64,000 bases of DNA, taken from the NCBI GenBank assembly GCA_937127435.1, contig CAKZLZ010000111.1, positions 1-64,000 on the forward strand. The letters run 5' to 3'. Position numbers and translations under genes: made by a program. Source of the DNA: an uncultured Verrucomicrobiota bacterium. GTDB lineage: Bacteria; Verrucomicrobiota; Kiritimatiellia; SS1-B-03-39; UBA6053. The stretch's first letter is position 1. Every line of letters begins with the position of its first letter. The notes under the pieces are model-generated. The model searched no databases, had not been told where the DNA came from, and was given only the letters and a program-made list of their open reading frames with translations. Below, piece after piece: positions 38,794-48,519 of the stretch.

Positions 38794-39938
38794 TGTCTAA
38801 CTCTCTGCCCTTCGATGTATTAAGCGTTCCGTCTCCCTGTTTTGTGGTGGACGGAAATCAGTTATGTGAAAACGGGAAAATTTTGGATGAGGTCCGGAAA
38901 GCATCGGGTGCCAAAATTATTCTCGCATTGAAGGCTTTCGCCATGCACCCGGCCTTTCCGCTATTGCGGCCTTACCTGAACGGGACGACCGCCAGTTCGC
39001 TGAATGAAGCCCTGTTGGGGAAACTCGAATTCGGCGGAGAGGTTCATACCTATGCGGTGGCTTATTCGGATGCGGACTTTTCCCGTTTGCAGAAAATTTC
39101 CGGTCACATCAGTTTTAATTCCCTGGCGCAGTGGCAACATTTTAAAGCGGAAGCTCAATTGCGGCCGGAGGTGAAATACGGCCTGCGTATCAATCCGCAA
39201 TACAGTGAAGTGGAAGTGGCCTTGTACAATCCCTGTATTGCCGGTTCGCGTTTCGGCATGACGGCGGATGATTTGGCCGGCGCGGATTTAACCGGAATCA
39301 CCGGACTGCATTCCCACACGCTTTGTGAGCAGGGGAGTGATACCCTGGCGCGAACAGTTGAAAAAATCGAAGAGAAATTCGGCGCGCTGTTACACAAAAT
39401 GGAATGGCTGAATTTGGGGGGCGGACATCATATTACCAAACCCGATTACGATCGGGAGTTGTTGGTGGAAACCGTGAAACATCTTCGGGAAACCTACGAC
39501 TTGGAAATCATTCTTGAACCGGGCGAAGCCAATGCGGTGGATGCGGGTTGGCTGGTGACTGAAGTGTTGGATGTGTTTGAAAGTCAGGGTGTCCAACATG
39601 CCATTTTGGATTCATCAGCCACGGCCCATATGCCGGATGTATTGGAGATGCCTTACCGTCCACATGTACTGGGAAGCGGAGAGGCGGATGAAAAAGAGTT
39701 TTCCTATAAACTGGGTGGCATCACTTGTTTGGCGGGAGACCGGATTGGAGACTACAGTTTTGATCAGCCACTCAAGCGGGGCGACCGGCTGGTGTTCACC
39801 GACATGGCGATTTACAGCATGGTCAAAACCAGTCACTTCAACGGGGTGGCGCATCCGGCAATTGCATTGTGGGACGGGGAGCAGGTGAAGGTGACCCGGG
39901 AGTTTGGTTACGCGGATTTCCGGAACCGCTTGGGGTAA
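38793..39938 (+). CDS. nspC: Carboxynorspermidine decarboxylase-like protein
   Basis: SPCFVVDGNQLCENGKIL; ILALKAFAM; LNLGGGHHITKPDYD; ILEPGEA. Confidence 0.9.
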   Translation: MSNSLPFDVLSVPSPCFVVDGNQLCENGKILDEVRKASGAKIILALKAFAMHPAFPLLRPYLNGTTASSLNEALLGKLEFGGEVHTYAVAYSDADFSRLQKISGHISFNSLAQWQHFKAEAQLRPEVKYGLRINPQYSEVEVALYNPCIAGSRFGMTADDLAGADLTGITGLHSHTLCEQGSDTLARTVEKIEEKFGALLHKMEWLNLGGGHHITKPDYDRELLVETVKHLRETYDLEIILEPGEANAVDAGWLVTEVLDVFESQGVQHAILDSSATAHMPDVLEMPYRPHVLGSGEADEKEFSYKLGGITCLAGDRIGDYSFDQPLKRGDRLVFTDMAIYSMVKTSHFNGVAHPAIALWDGEQVKVTREFGYADFRNRLG

Positions 39939-39945
39939 ATTATTA

Positions 39946-40056
39946 TGGAGCGGGGGCGCCCCCGCCACCTTGATGTTTGAGACAGGGAAGTTGTGGGGGC
40001 GGGGGCTCCCCCGGTCAGGTCTGACTGGATCGGGGACTTTCCTGTCCCCTCGAAAA
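39946..40056. repeat. G/C-rich palindromic repeats
   Basis: GCGGGGGCGCCCCCGCCAC ... GTGGGGGCGGGGGCTCCCCCG inverted pair, then GGGGAC-TTTCCT-GTCCCC. Confidence 0.75.
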
Positions 40057-40218
40057 GATTTCGGGTGATGGAAATGGTGCAATATAGGACTTCAAGTCCT
40101 GAATTACACCCCTACGGTTTAAACATGTACATTGTGGTACACAGTTGGAGCATGAGTTGATTCTCTTCGTGTCCAAACATCCCGAGGGTAAGTGCTTTAC
40201 CGGGATGGTGCAGAAGAA

Positions 40219-41124
40219 TCATGATCGCTTTCGGAACACCAGAATCGCCAGCCCGGCTCCGAGCAATAGTAAAAGGCTGGTAGGTTCGGGGATCAAGATG
40301 AAATCCGAGGCGTCGGTGGTGAAGTACACTTCATCCACGAAGACGCTATCTCCGGCCGCCAGATTGTTCATATTCAGCCGTAAATCACTCGGCCCAGCCG
40401 TGGCCGTGTTCTCAAGAAATCCGATGCCGAATCCCGTTGCGGTAAGGTCTCCTGACAGGTTTCCATCAGAAAGATCCGGGTTTACGTACAAATTCCATCG
40501 GGTATAATAAGCGTTACTGAGTGAACCATTCCCTGTCGTATCATTCGTGTATTCAACTACGACCAGATTGGTTCCAGCCATCGGTGTAAAAGTCGTACTC
40601 TGTCCACTGTTTCCTCCACTTTGAAAAGTCACTAAGGAGCCATCATAGATAAAATCATTATCACGGCTGCCGGCGGATGCGAACCCGACCCCGCCACCGG
40701 GAGCACTGTTGAAATCGATCAGGGCACTGAAATAATATTTTCCGCTGCTGTCCAGAACTGTGCTGCTAATGGGCGCCAGGCTTCGTGAAAGTACTTTTCC
40801 GGTTCCGGCGATTCCTGCATCGCGGAATGGTTCCGCCATTCCCGGGGTTCCTCCGGCATAATTGGCATATGACAGTCCACCGGATAGTGACCGGCTGTTC
40901 ACATTGGAGGAAATTCCGGCATCCGAGTCATACCAGTCACCGGTAAAACCGGTGCGGGTTTTATCTATAAACTGCAGAATGGTGTTTTCCTCATAGTTGG
41001 CTCCACTGCCAGTTGCATCTGCAGCAAAACCTTCATAAGCGAGGATATCTGCGGACAAGAGGGATCCTACACTTAGGACGAAGCCAAGAGCTGCGAATGT
41101 TAGACTATAATTTTTGTAGGTCAT
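40219..41124 (-). CDS. PEP-CTERM sorting domain protein
   Basis: C-terminal FILIPEPTSLLLLLGAGLAILVFRKRS; start MTYKNYSLTFAALGFVL with GGAG RBS. Confidence 0.9.
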   Translation of the reverse strand: MTYKNYSLTFAALGFVLSVGSLLSADILAYEGFAADATGSGANYEENTILQFIDKTRTGFTGDWYDSDAGISSNVNSRSLSGGLSYANYAGGTPGMAEPFRDAGIAGTGKVLSRSLAPISSTVLDSSGKYYFSALIDFNSAPGGGVGFASAGSRDNDFIYDGSLVTFQSGGNSGQSTTFTPMAGTNLVVVEYTNDTTGNGSLSNAYYTRWNLYVNPDLSDGNLSGDLTATGFGIGFLENTATAGPSDLRLNMNNLAAGDSVFVDEVYFTTDASDFILIPEPTSLLLLLGAGLAILVFRKRS

Positions 41125-41277
41125 CAGGCGCTCCACGTTTAAAAAAGGTTTGATGTGATTCATGTAATCGGACTTTCGGGACCTGCGCAATGATTTAGCT
41201 GAATGAATATAACACATAAACGTACAGATCTTTAACATTACTCTTGTGTGAGGTTTCAGCTCTTCTAGGTTCAGGAC

Positions 41278-42156
41278 ATGGAACAGTGCCGTTTATATTC
41301 TTGGGAGTTGGTCACCAAAAGTCTGGTGTGGGCGTACCGGGGGCCCGTCAATCCGCGTTTGCGGAAAACGTATGGACTGCTGGGTTATCCGGGCTTGTGG
41401 TACCTGCACCACGGAGATGTGGCGCTTTCCTGGGAGGGAGGAGAAATGCAGGCGGGGAGAGGAAGTTGGGTGCTGGTGCCACCGAGTCCTTTTGATCAAC
41501 ACTTTTCTGACGATACGGAAATCAGCTCTGTCCGTTTTATTCTCAACGGTTTGAGTAATTCCTGTCTGTTTGCTCTCGAGGGGCCGGTTGTATTGCGGCA
41601 AGTGGATCAGGTCATGGTGCGGAGCTGTGCAGAGTTGACCCGAAACTGCGGAAAGTATTACAAGGGCCGGAACCCCTTGGCACTGCGAATGAATCAGGCC
41701 GATATTTGCGCGCACACGGGAATTGAAATTGCTTTCCTTACTTTCCTCCGGGAATTGTTGAGGATAACGGATTTGAACGGGATTCGGTTACAGCAATTCG
41801 ACTTGCAGGACCCCCGGCTCTCCCGCTGTGTTTCCTATATCAAAAACAACCGCCTGGACCGAAGCTTCACCGAGGCGCAACTGGCAAAAGTGGCGGGGGT
41901 CAGTGTGGGGCATCTCAACCGCTTGTTTCAAAACACTTTCGGCCAGACCTCCCGGGCCTGGTATGAAGACTACCGGTTCAACGAATCTGTCCGCTTGCTG
42001 GAATCCTCCTGTTTGATTAAAGAGGCGGCGTATGCACTGGGTTTCTCCTCACCTCAACATTTTGCCAATTGGTTCCGGAATTTTACCGGGAAAAGTCCGT
42101 CCGAATGGCGGAAGCAACATGCCTGGATGAGTTATTCCGCGGGGACGGAGAGTTGA
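41278..42156 (+). CDS. AraC family transcriptional regulator
   Basis: C-terminal double HTH: FTEAQLAKVAGVSVGHLNRLFQNTFGQTSRAWYEDYRFNESVRLLESSCLIKEAAYALGFSSPQHFANWFRNFTGKSPSEWR. Confidence 0.95.
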   Translation: MEQCRLYSWELVTKSLVWAYRGPVNPRLRKTYGLLGYPGLWYLHHGDVALSWEGGEMQAGRGSWVLVPPSPFDQHFSDDTEISSVRFILNGLSNSCLFALEGPVVLRQVDQVMVRSCAELTRNCGKYYKGRNPLALRMNQADICAHTGIEIAFLTFLRELLRITDLNGIRLQQFDLQDPRLSRCVSYIKNNRLDRSFTEAQLAKVAGVSVGHLNRLFQNTFGQTSRAWYEDYRFNESVRLLESSCLIKEAAYALGFSSPQHFANWFRNFTGKSPSEWRKQHAWMSYSAGTES

Positions 42157-43067
42157 GCGGATGACCTTTTCGCATTCCGCCAAAGCACGGTGCCGACGGC
42201 GCTGAGGGTGAGCATCATTCCCAGAAGCCGGGTGGGGTTGAGCGGTTCATCTAAAAACCATTTCCCCAGCAGTACTGCTACGATGGGATTCACGTAACTG
42301 TAAGAGGAAGAGAGGATGGGGGAAGTGTGTTTGGTGATATAAATGAAGCAGGAAAACCCGATCCAGGATCCGAACACCAGCAGGTAGGCGAAGGCCCACC
42401 AGGACTGGGCGGAGGCGGCGGCCCAATTGGCATGAAAAGCTTCGCCACTGATCAGGGCGACTGCCAGGGTGACGATGCCACCACATATCATTTGCATGGA
42501 GGCAAAGGTCAGGCTTGAATCGGGTTGAGCGCAGGCTTTCCCGACCAGCGCGCCGGCTGCCCAGAGACCGGGCGCTAGCACAGAGAGAAGACAGCCTGCG
42601 ATGAGGTGTTCGCCATTGGCTTCGGGAGAGACCAGCAGACTGATACCGAAGACGCCGATCCCCAAGGCGAGCAGACTGATCCATCCCGGGCGCTTCCCCT
42701 GTCCGCTCCACCAGCCGATAAGGGTCATGTAAAAGGGGTTGATGGAGGTGAGCACAGCGATCAATCCGGAATCAATCCATTGGGCCGCTATGGAAATCAA
42801 CCCGTTCCCTCCGAGAATGAGCAGGGTTCCCCCAAGCAATGCATTCCGCCAATGGATGGGTTGGGGTTTGGCCGCTCCGCGCAAACGCAGAAAGGCGTAG
42901 AGAATAAAACCTGCAAAAATAAATCGGAAGCCGGCCAAAGTGAGGGGGGGCAAGGTCGCCACCACCATTTTGATTCCCAGGTAGGTGGAGCCCCAAATAA
43001 AGTAGACCGCCAGAAAGGCGGGGATCAGCGTTTTTTTGGTGGCTATGTGTGGCATGACGCATTTCAA
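42132..43067 (-). CDS. EamA/DMT family transporter
   Basis: Ten-TM pattern; YFIWGSTYLGIKMVVATLPPLTLAGFRF. Confidence 0.93.
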   Translation of the reverse strand: MKCVMPHIATKKTLIPAFLAVYFIWGSTYLGIKMVVATLPPLTLAGFRFIFAGFILYAFLRLRGAAKPQPIHWRNALLGGTLLILGGNGLISIAAQWIDSGLIAVLTSINPFYMTLIGWWSGQGKRPGWISLLALGIGVFGISLLVSPEANGEHLIAGCLLSVLAPGLWAAGALVGKACAQPDSSLTFASMQMICGGIVTLAVALISGEAFHANWAAASAQSWWAFAYLLVFGSWIGFSCFIYITKHTSPILSSSYSYVNPIVAVLLGKWFLDEPLNPTRLLGMMLTLSAVGTVLWRNAKRSSAQLSVPAE

Positions 43068-43276
43068 ATAGGAGAAATACTCAGGAATGCAAATGAATAT
43101 GATATTGTGGATACCCCATGGGCTTTGCGTGATTAATCCTAAACATCCTTTGTCGGGGCGGGTAGCTGTTGATTGAAATATTTCTTAAGAAAGTTTCTAA
43201 GAAGATCCTTCACGGATCGTAGTCAGGTTGAAGCCATGAAAACATTCACCCCAAATCCCAGTCCCCTGAACCGTAA

Positions 43277-43792
43277 ATGAAAGATAAAGAAAAATGGATC
43301 ACCGGGCTGGTACACCAGCATGAACAGGCGCTTTGCCGCTATGCCCGCAGTTTAGCGGGCGATGAGGCGACGGCGTTGGACGCGGTGCAGGAAACTTTTT
43401 TGCGTTTGTGCAAAGTAAAGCCTGCAAAAATACAAGGACACGAAGCCGCCTGGCTGTATCGGGTCTGCCGCTCCCGGGTGCTGGATCTCAAGAAAAAGGA
43501 AAAACCCATGCAAACCCTGACTCCCAAACACCAGGCGGTACTCCCCGCGGAAGGCATTCTTCCCGACGAATCCGCCGATCAGGGCGACACCCATCAATTG
43601 GTGAACCGCCTGATCTCCTCCCTCCCGGAACGCCAACGGGAAATTATCCGTCTTAAATTTCAACAAAACCTCAGTTACCGCGAAATTTCGGAAGTCCTCG
43701 GCCTCTCCGAAAGCAATGTAGGCTTTATCATCCACAGTGGTATCAAACAATTACGCGACCAAATGCAGCTCGCGCAAGGAGTACAATCATGA
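43277..43792 (+). CDS. RNA polymerase sigma factor, ECF-like
   Basis: ALCRYARSLAGDEATALDAVQETFLRL; LPERQREIIRLKFQQNLSYREISEVLGLSESNVGFIIHSGIKQLR. Confidence 0.93.
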   Translation: MKDKEKWITGLVHQHEQALCRYARSLAGDEATALDAVQETFLRLCKVKPAKIQGHEAAWLYRVCRSRVLDLKKKEKPMQTLTPKHQAVLPAEGILPDESADQGDTHQLVNRLISSLPERQREIIRLKFQQNLSYREISEVLGLSESNVGFIIHSGIKQLRDQMQLAQGVQS

Positions 43793-46137
43793 ATTTCGAT
43801 CCCAACGACGCAAAATGGACCGCCTATCTGCTGAACGAATTAGGCGAAGCAGACCGCAACGCGGTTGAAGCAGAACTTGCAGAAAATCCCGAAGCCCAAA
43901 AATGGCTGGAAGAGATGCGTAAGGCTTCTGCTGTTTTCGAAAGCTCTTTTAACCAAGAGAAAAAATTGTCGCTCAGTGAGGACACCCGTCAGAAAATTTT
44001 GGCGAAAAGTCGGGAGAAGCGGAAGCCGGTCATAACAATTTTACCCACCTTGGCCGCAGCCGCTGTCGTCGCCATTTCCTTGAGCGGATGGTGGATGATG
44101 GACCGGGAATTCCAGGATGATACACCCGATCTATATCAAATTCAAATCATCGAACCGATTGATGAATTTGAACCCAGGGCAATCCCGCAGGTGTCTGAAA
44201 GTGATTTTAAAAGTGTAGATGAGCTCATCGACCAAAGCCGGAGAGAAAGGGCCGTCGGAGATTATGATCAATCAGAAGCAACTTTGGAAGCGGTGCTGTC
44301 TAAAGATCGATATAATAATGATGCATTACGTGAAATAGAAAAAGTGAGTGAAGAACGATGGGAGGTTCAACGAAACGAACGTCGTGCCAGTACGAGAAAA
44401 ATGATGTCAGAAGTTGAGAAAGCCTGGTTTGTTCCTTCAGAAGCTGGTGAAAGGAACTCTGTGGGTGGCAAGGTGGATGTAAATGGCAACGGCATTGGAG
44501 GGGGGGGAAAGGCTCCGGTTGCTGGAACCGTGTTACCCCTTGATCATGCTTCCCCGGAGAAACCGCCGGCGGAACCGGAGGTTTCAAGTTTATCAGAACT
44601 GATGTCTAATGTTTCTTCACCGGTGGTGATGCCGGGTTTCATGGTGGGAAAAGGAACCGTGGGGCGTTTGGAGAAGGAGCAGGTTTCTGCACCTCCTGTT
44701 ATCAGCCCCAGTCTGGATCATTTTGATGTGATCAAAAACAATCCTTTCCGAACTGTGGTGGATCATCCGCTGTCCACGTTTTCGATTGATGTGGATACGG
44801 CCTCTTATTCGGTGGTGCGGAAATTTCTTAAGGAGGGACGCTTGCCTCCTGCGGATGCGGTGCGGGTGGAGGAAATGATCAATTATTTTCCTTATGATTA
44901 TATGCCGCCGCAAGATGGTGAAGCCTTTGCGGCCCACATGGAGCAGGCATCCTGTCCCTGGGCACCGGAACATACCCTGGTTCGGATTGCACTCAAAGGA
45001 AAAGAGATTTCCTCTGAAGAACGGCCGGCACTGAATCTGGTATATTTATTAGATGTATCGGGGTCGATGAACGCTCCCAACAAATTGACTTTGGTCAAAC
45101 GTTCTCTGGAAGCCTTGGCTCTCCAGTTGGATGAACGTGACCGGGTGGCGATTGTGGTGTACGCCGGAGCTGCGGGACTGGTGTTGCCGACCACCTCCGG
45201 GCATGACTCTCAAGCCATTATTGAATCCTTGAACCGTCTGAATGCCGGTGGAGGAACCGCCGGGGGAGCCGGAATTAAACTGGCCTATAAAATGGCCCGT
45301 GAGCAATTCGTGAAGGGTGGGGTAAACCGGGTGATTCTCTGCACCGATGGCGACTTTAACATCGGCATGACCCAAACCGGTGACATGGTAAAAATGATTG
45401 AAGAAGAAGCGAAGTCCGGAGTCTTTTTGACCGCTCTCGGATTCGGCATGGGCAACTACAAAGATTCCATGCTCGAAACCTTGTCCAACAAGGGCAACGG
45501 CAACTATGCCTACATCGATGACTTCACTGAAGCCCGCAAAGTGTTGGTGGATCAGATGCTGGGCACCATGGTGACCATTGCCAAAGATGTGAAAATTCAG
45601 GTGGAGTTTAATCCGGCACAGGTGGCAGGCTATCGGCTGATCGGCTATGAAAACCGCATGTTGAAAAAAGAAGATTTTAACAACGACAAAATCGATGCCG
45701 GTGAAATTGGCGCAGGACATACCGTGACCGCCTTTTATGAAGTGGTGCCGGTCGGCAAAGCGGTTCCGGGAGAAGTTCCCGCGGTGGACGATCTGAAATA
45801 TCAGGCCGGTACAAAAGAAAAAGATGAGGAGCTGTCCCTGGAACTGCTCACCCTGAAAGTACGTCACAAGCAACCCGATGGGGAGCATTCGGTGAAGCGG
45901 GAATATCCATTGATGCCGACTCCTATAGGGGGCGAAGTGGTGGTCAGTACAGATTTCCGTTTCGCAAGTTCAGTCGCAGCTTTTGGACTGTGGCTTCGGG
46001 ACCCTGCATTTGAAGAAGAACTTTCACTCAAAGAAATTCTGAAAAGGGCGGAAGGCAGTGTGGGTGAAGATGCTCTTGGATACCGGCGCGGGTTGCTCGA
46101 TTTGATCCGGAATGCGGCGGCGGTTTCAAGAGATTGA
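43789..46137 (+). CDS. YfbK-like VWA domain protein with anti-sigma-like N-terminus
   Basis: N-terminal WTAYLLNELGEADRNAVEAELAENPEA; FSIDVDTASYSVVRKFLKEGRLPPADAVRVEEMINYFPYDY; VYLLDVSGSMNAPNKLTLVK. Confidence 0.9.
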   Translation: MNFDPNDAKWTAYLLNELGEADRNAVEAELAENPEAQKWLEEMRKASAVFESSFNQEKKLSLSEDTRQKILAKSREKRKPVITILPTLAAAAVVAISLSGWWMMDREFQDDTPDLYQIQIIEPIDEFEPRAIPQVSESDFKSVDELIDQSRRERAVGDYDQSEATLEAVLSKDRYNNDALREIEKVSEERWEVQRNERRASTRKMMSEVEKAWFVPSEAGERNSVGGKVDVNGNGIGGGGKAPVAGTVLPLDHASPEKPPAEPEVSSLSELMSNVSSPVVMPGFMVGKGTVGRLEKEQVSAPPVISPSLDHFDVIKNNPFRTVVDHPLSTFSIDVDTASYSVVRKFLKEGRLPPADAVRVEEMINYFPYDYMPPQDGEAFAAHMEQASCPWAPEHTLVRIALKGKEISSEERPALNLVYLLDVSGSMNAPNKLTLVKRSLEALALQLDERDRVAIVVYAGAAGLVLPTTSGHDSQAIIESLNRLNAGGGTAGGAGIKLAYKMAREQFVKGGVNRVILCTDGDFNIGMTQTGDMVKMIEEEAKSGVFLTALGFGMGNYKDSMLETLSNKGNGNYAYIDDFTEARKVLVDQMLGTMVTIAKDVKIQVEFNPAQVAGYRLIGYENRMLKKEDFNNDKIDAGEIGAGHTVTAFYEVVPVGKAVPGEVPAVDDLKYQAGTKEKDEELSLELLTLKVRHKQPDGEHSVKREYPLMPTPIGGEVVVSTDFRFASSVAAFGLWLRDPAFEEELSLKEILKRAEGSVGEDALGYRRGLLDLIRNAAAVSRD

Positions 46138-46149
46138 AGAAGGGGCCTG

Positions 46150-46373
46150 TACGCCAAAGGCGTTCCGGCTTTCAGCCCAGGGTTGTTCCGAAGAATGAGG
46201 AACTACCCTGGGTTTTTAGCATTCGAATATTTCCAACACTGAAGGTGTTGTGTCAGCTCGGCAGACAGGCGCAACACCTTCAGTGTTGGATGATATATTT
46301 TACATTATCCCGGGGTAGGCTCTCGTTCCTCGAGCCAACCCCGGGCTGAAAGACGCAACACCGTTGGTGTTGG
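46150..46373. repeat. ~223-bp direct repeat copy 1 with nested palindromes
   Basis: CCCAGGGTTGTTCC...GGAACTACCCTGGG; CAACAC-TGAAG-GTGTTG; CAACAC-CTTCA-GTGTTG; CCCGGGGTAGGCTC...GAGCCAACCCCGGG; CAACACC-GTT-GGTGTTG. Confidence 0.9.
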
Positions 46374-46528
46374 GGGGAGGGATTCATTGGCATCGTAATC
46401 CTAATCGCAAAGAATATTTGTTCTGAAGTGCTTGAAGGATAATGGTTCCGAAACCGATATCGATACCGGCGTCGGTTTCGATATATAGCGGTTTAGAGGT
46501 ATGACCTTTTAGGTGTCGAGTCGCAAGC

Positions 46529-46751
46529 TACGCCAACGGCGTTGAAGCTGTCAGCCCAGGGTTGTTCCGAAGAATGAGGAACTACCCTGGGTTTTTAGCG
46601 TTCGAATATTTCCAACACTGAAGGTGTTGTGTCAGCTCGGAAGACAGGCGCAACACCTTCAGTGTTGGATGATAAATTTTACATTACCCGGGGTAGGCTC
46701 TCGTTCCTTGAGCCAACCCCGGGCTGACAGACGCAACACCTTTGGTGTTGG
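46529..46751. repeat. ~223-bp direct repeat copy 2 with nested palindromes
   Basis: Near-identical to 46150-46373, with small substitutions and at least one 1-nt indel. Confidence 0.9.
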
Positions 46752-46766
46752 CTGGAGTCTCAAGCT

Positions 46767-48473
46767 TTACACTTTCGGCCGGGTTTCCCGGGTGACTTTC
46801 TGCAGGCTGATGCAATCGACCGGACAAACTTCCACGCAGGCACCGCAGCGGATGCAGTCGTTTTGATTTAAGTGCAGGCGGTTGTAATTTTTGGTGCTGG
46901 TGCTTTCGATGAAGCCGCTGATTCGATCGGCTTCGTCATAAATGAGGTCGCTGACTTTCACGATGCATCCGTCCACCGGGGTGACTTTGAGACAACGGTC
47001 ACAGTAGATGCAGAGTTCGTTGTCGATTTCGAATTTGTAGTGACAGAGGTAACAGCGGGAAGCTTCGGTTTTGGATTCTTCTTCTGTGAGTCCACTTTCC
47101 ACTTCGTCGGTTACGCCGCGGGCGGTGGCGGAAATTTCCGGCATTTCCAGGCGGGGAAAGTCATTCATTTCGGGTGTCCGTCCGGTGGTGCTGACCTCTT
47201 CGACTTTGACCACTTCTTCAAAGCGGTCGGAACCCATCAGCGCCTGATCTACTTCCCGGGCAATTTTTTTGCCGTGACCGATCGCATCAATCAGTGAGCC
47301 CGGACCGGTTTTCGCGTCGCCGGCGATGAAGAGTCCGTCGATGTTTTTCCACCAGGAGGCGGTTTGTTGTCCGGTGCCGAGCAATACACTGTCGGCTTCC
47401 ACTTCAAATTCACTGCCGGGAATTTCCACCGGAACTGCGCGACCGTCTTCGCCGGGTTGAAGTTCGGTTTTAATAAACTGTACGGCAGCCAAGTTGCCGT
47501 CGTCGTCTGCGAGAAAAGCTTTCGGTGCGGTCAAAAATTCAGACTGTACCCCTTCGGTGGCAAATTGATGGAATTCATGATTTCCGATATACATTTCGTT
47601 TTCGGAGCGGCGGTAAACCATTTTCACGTTTTCCGCGTTGAGGCGGCTCGCCATGCGGGCGCAATCGACGGCGGTAAAGCCTCCGCCGATAACGATCACG
47701 TTTTTTCCGAGTTCGGGGCGTGCGCCCTGATTGACGGTTTTTAAAAATTCGAGTCCGTGTTGGACCTGTGGCAGTTCCGTCCCGGGGCAATCCGGCCAAC
47801 GCGGTTCGTGGGTGCCGGCGGCGAGAACCACCGCATCAAAGTCGCTTTGCAGAGCCGCGATTTTTTCCGCGTTCATGTCTTCATTGCAACGCAGGGAAAC
47901 GCCGAGGTCCAGAACCTGTTTCACTTCGCGCCTAACCATCTCGCGGGGCAGGCGGAATTCGGGAATGCCCTGAATCATGAGTCCGCCGGCTTCTTGATGT
48001 TTTTCAAACAGGGTGACCTCGTGACCCCAAAGACACAATTCGCGGGCGAGCGATAGGCCGGATGCACCGGCACCGATCACCGCCACTTTTTTTCCGGAGG
48101 CAGGGAATATTTTCTTCAGCAAAACCGGTTCCTGATTGGCACGGAAATCATCGGAGGAGCGTTTGGCAAAACAGATGGCGACCGGATCTCCCAGTCCTTC
48201 ACGTCCGTGGCGGCAGGCGGGTTCGCAGGGACGGGTACAGGTGCGGCCGAGCACGGCCGGGAAAATGTTATCGCGCAGGTTGATCTTGTAGGCCTCTTCC
48301 GGTTTTCCCTGATAGATGGCTTCCAGATATCCGGGGATGTCGGTGCCGGCCGGGCAGGCGCTGCGGCAAGGGACATTGATGTCCATCCAATCAAAATCTT
48401 TGGGGTGTTGTCCTTCTCCGGATTCAATGGAGAGGGCGTATTCCGGTTCTTGTTGCAATTCGGGCGTTTTCAT
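46767..48473 (-). CDS. GltD-like NAD(P)/FAD oxidoreductase with C-terminal 4Fe-4S ferredoxin domain
   Basis: CRSACPAGTDIPGYLEAIYQGKPEEAY; VAVIGAGASGLSLARELCLWGHEVTLFEK; CIRCGACVEVCPVDCI. Confidence 0.93.
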   Translation of the reverse strand: MKTPELQQEPEYALSIESGEGQHPKDFDWMDINVPCRSACPAGTDIPGYLEAIYQGKPEEAYKINLRDNIFPAVLGRTCTRPCEPACRHGREGLGDPVAICFAKRSSDDFRANQEPVLLKKIFPASGKKVAVIGAGASGLSLARELCLWGHEVTLFEKHQEAGGLMIQGIPEFRLPREMVRREVKQVLDLGVSLRCNEDMNAEKIAALQSDFDAVVLAAGTHEPRWPDCPGTELPQVQHGLEFLKTVNQGARPELGKNVIVIGGGFTAVDCARMASRLNAENVKMVYRRSENEMYIGNHEFHQFATEGVQSEFLTAPKAFLADDDGNLAAVQFIKTELQPGEDGRAVPVEIPGSEFEVEADSVLLGTGQQTASWWKNIDGLFIAGDAKTGPGSLIDAIGHGKKIAREVDQALMGSDRFEEVVKVEEVSTTGRTPEMNDFPRLEMPEISATARGVTDEVESGLTEEESKTEASRCYLCHYKFEIDNELCIYCDRCLKVTPVDGCIVKVSDLIYDEADRISGFIESTSTKNYNRLHLNQNDCIRCGACVEVCPVDCISLQKVTRETRPKV

Positions 48474-48519
48474 GGGGTGCGGTCTAGCAATACGGGGTGG
48501 GGAGGTCGAGGAGAAATGC

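Noticed and set aside
40126-40142. TGTAC-ATTGTG-GTACA palindrome as an operator
   Set aside because: Single short palindrome without a second copy or linked regulator evidence.
40145-40507. 120-aa + strand ORF at the 3' end of the PEP-CTERM gene
   Set aside because: Mostly antisense to the PEP-CTERM CDS; no domain.
45049-45888. 279-aa antisense ORF opposite the VWA protein
   Set aside because: Shadow ORF; the + strand has clear VWA motifs.
46150-46751. CRISPR array or rRNA/tRNA-like element
   Set aside because: Only two long copies with internal palindromes, no regular spacer structure, no Cas genes, no tRNA features.
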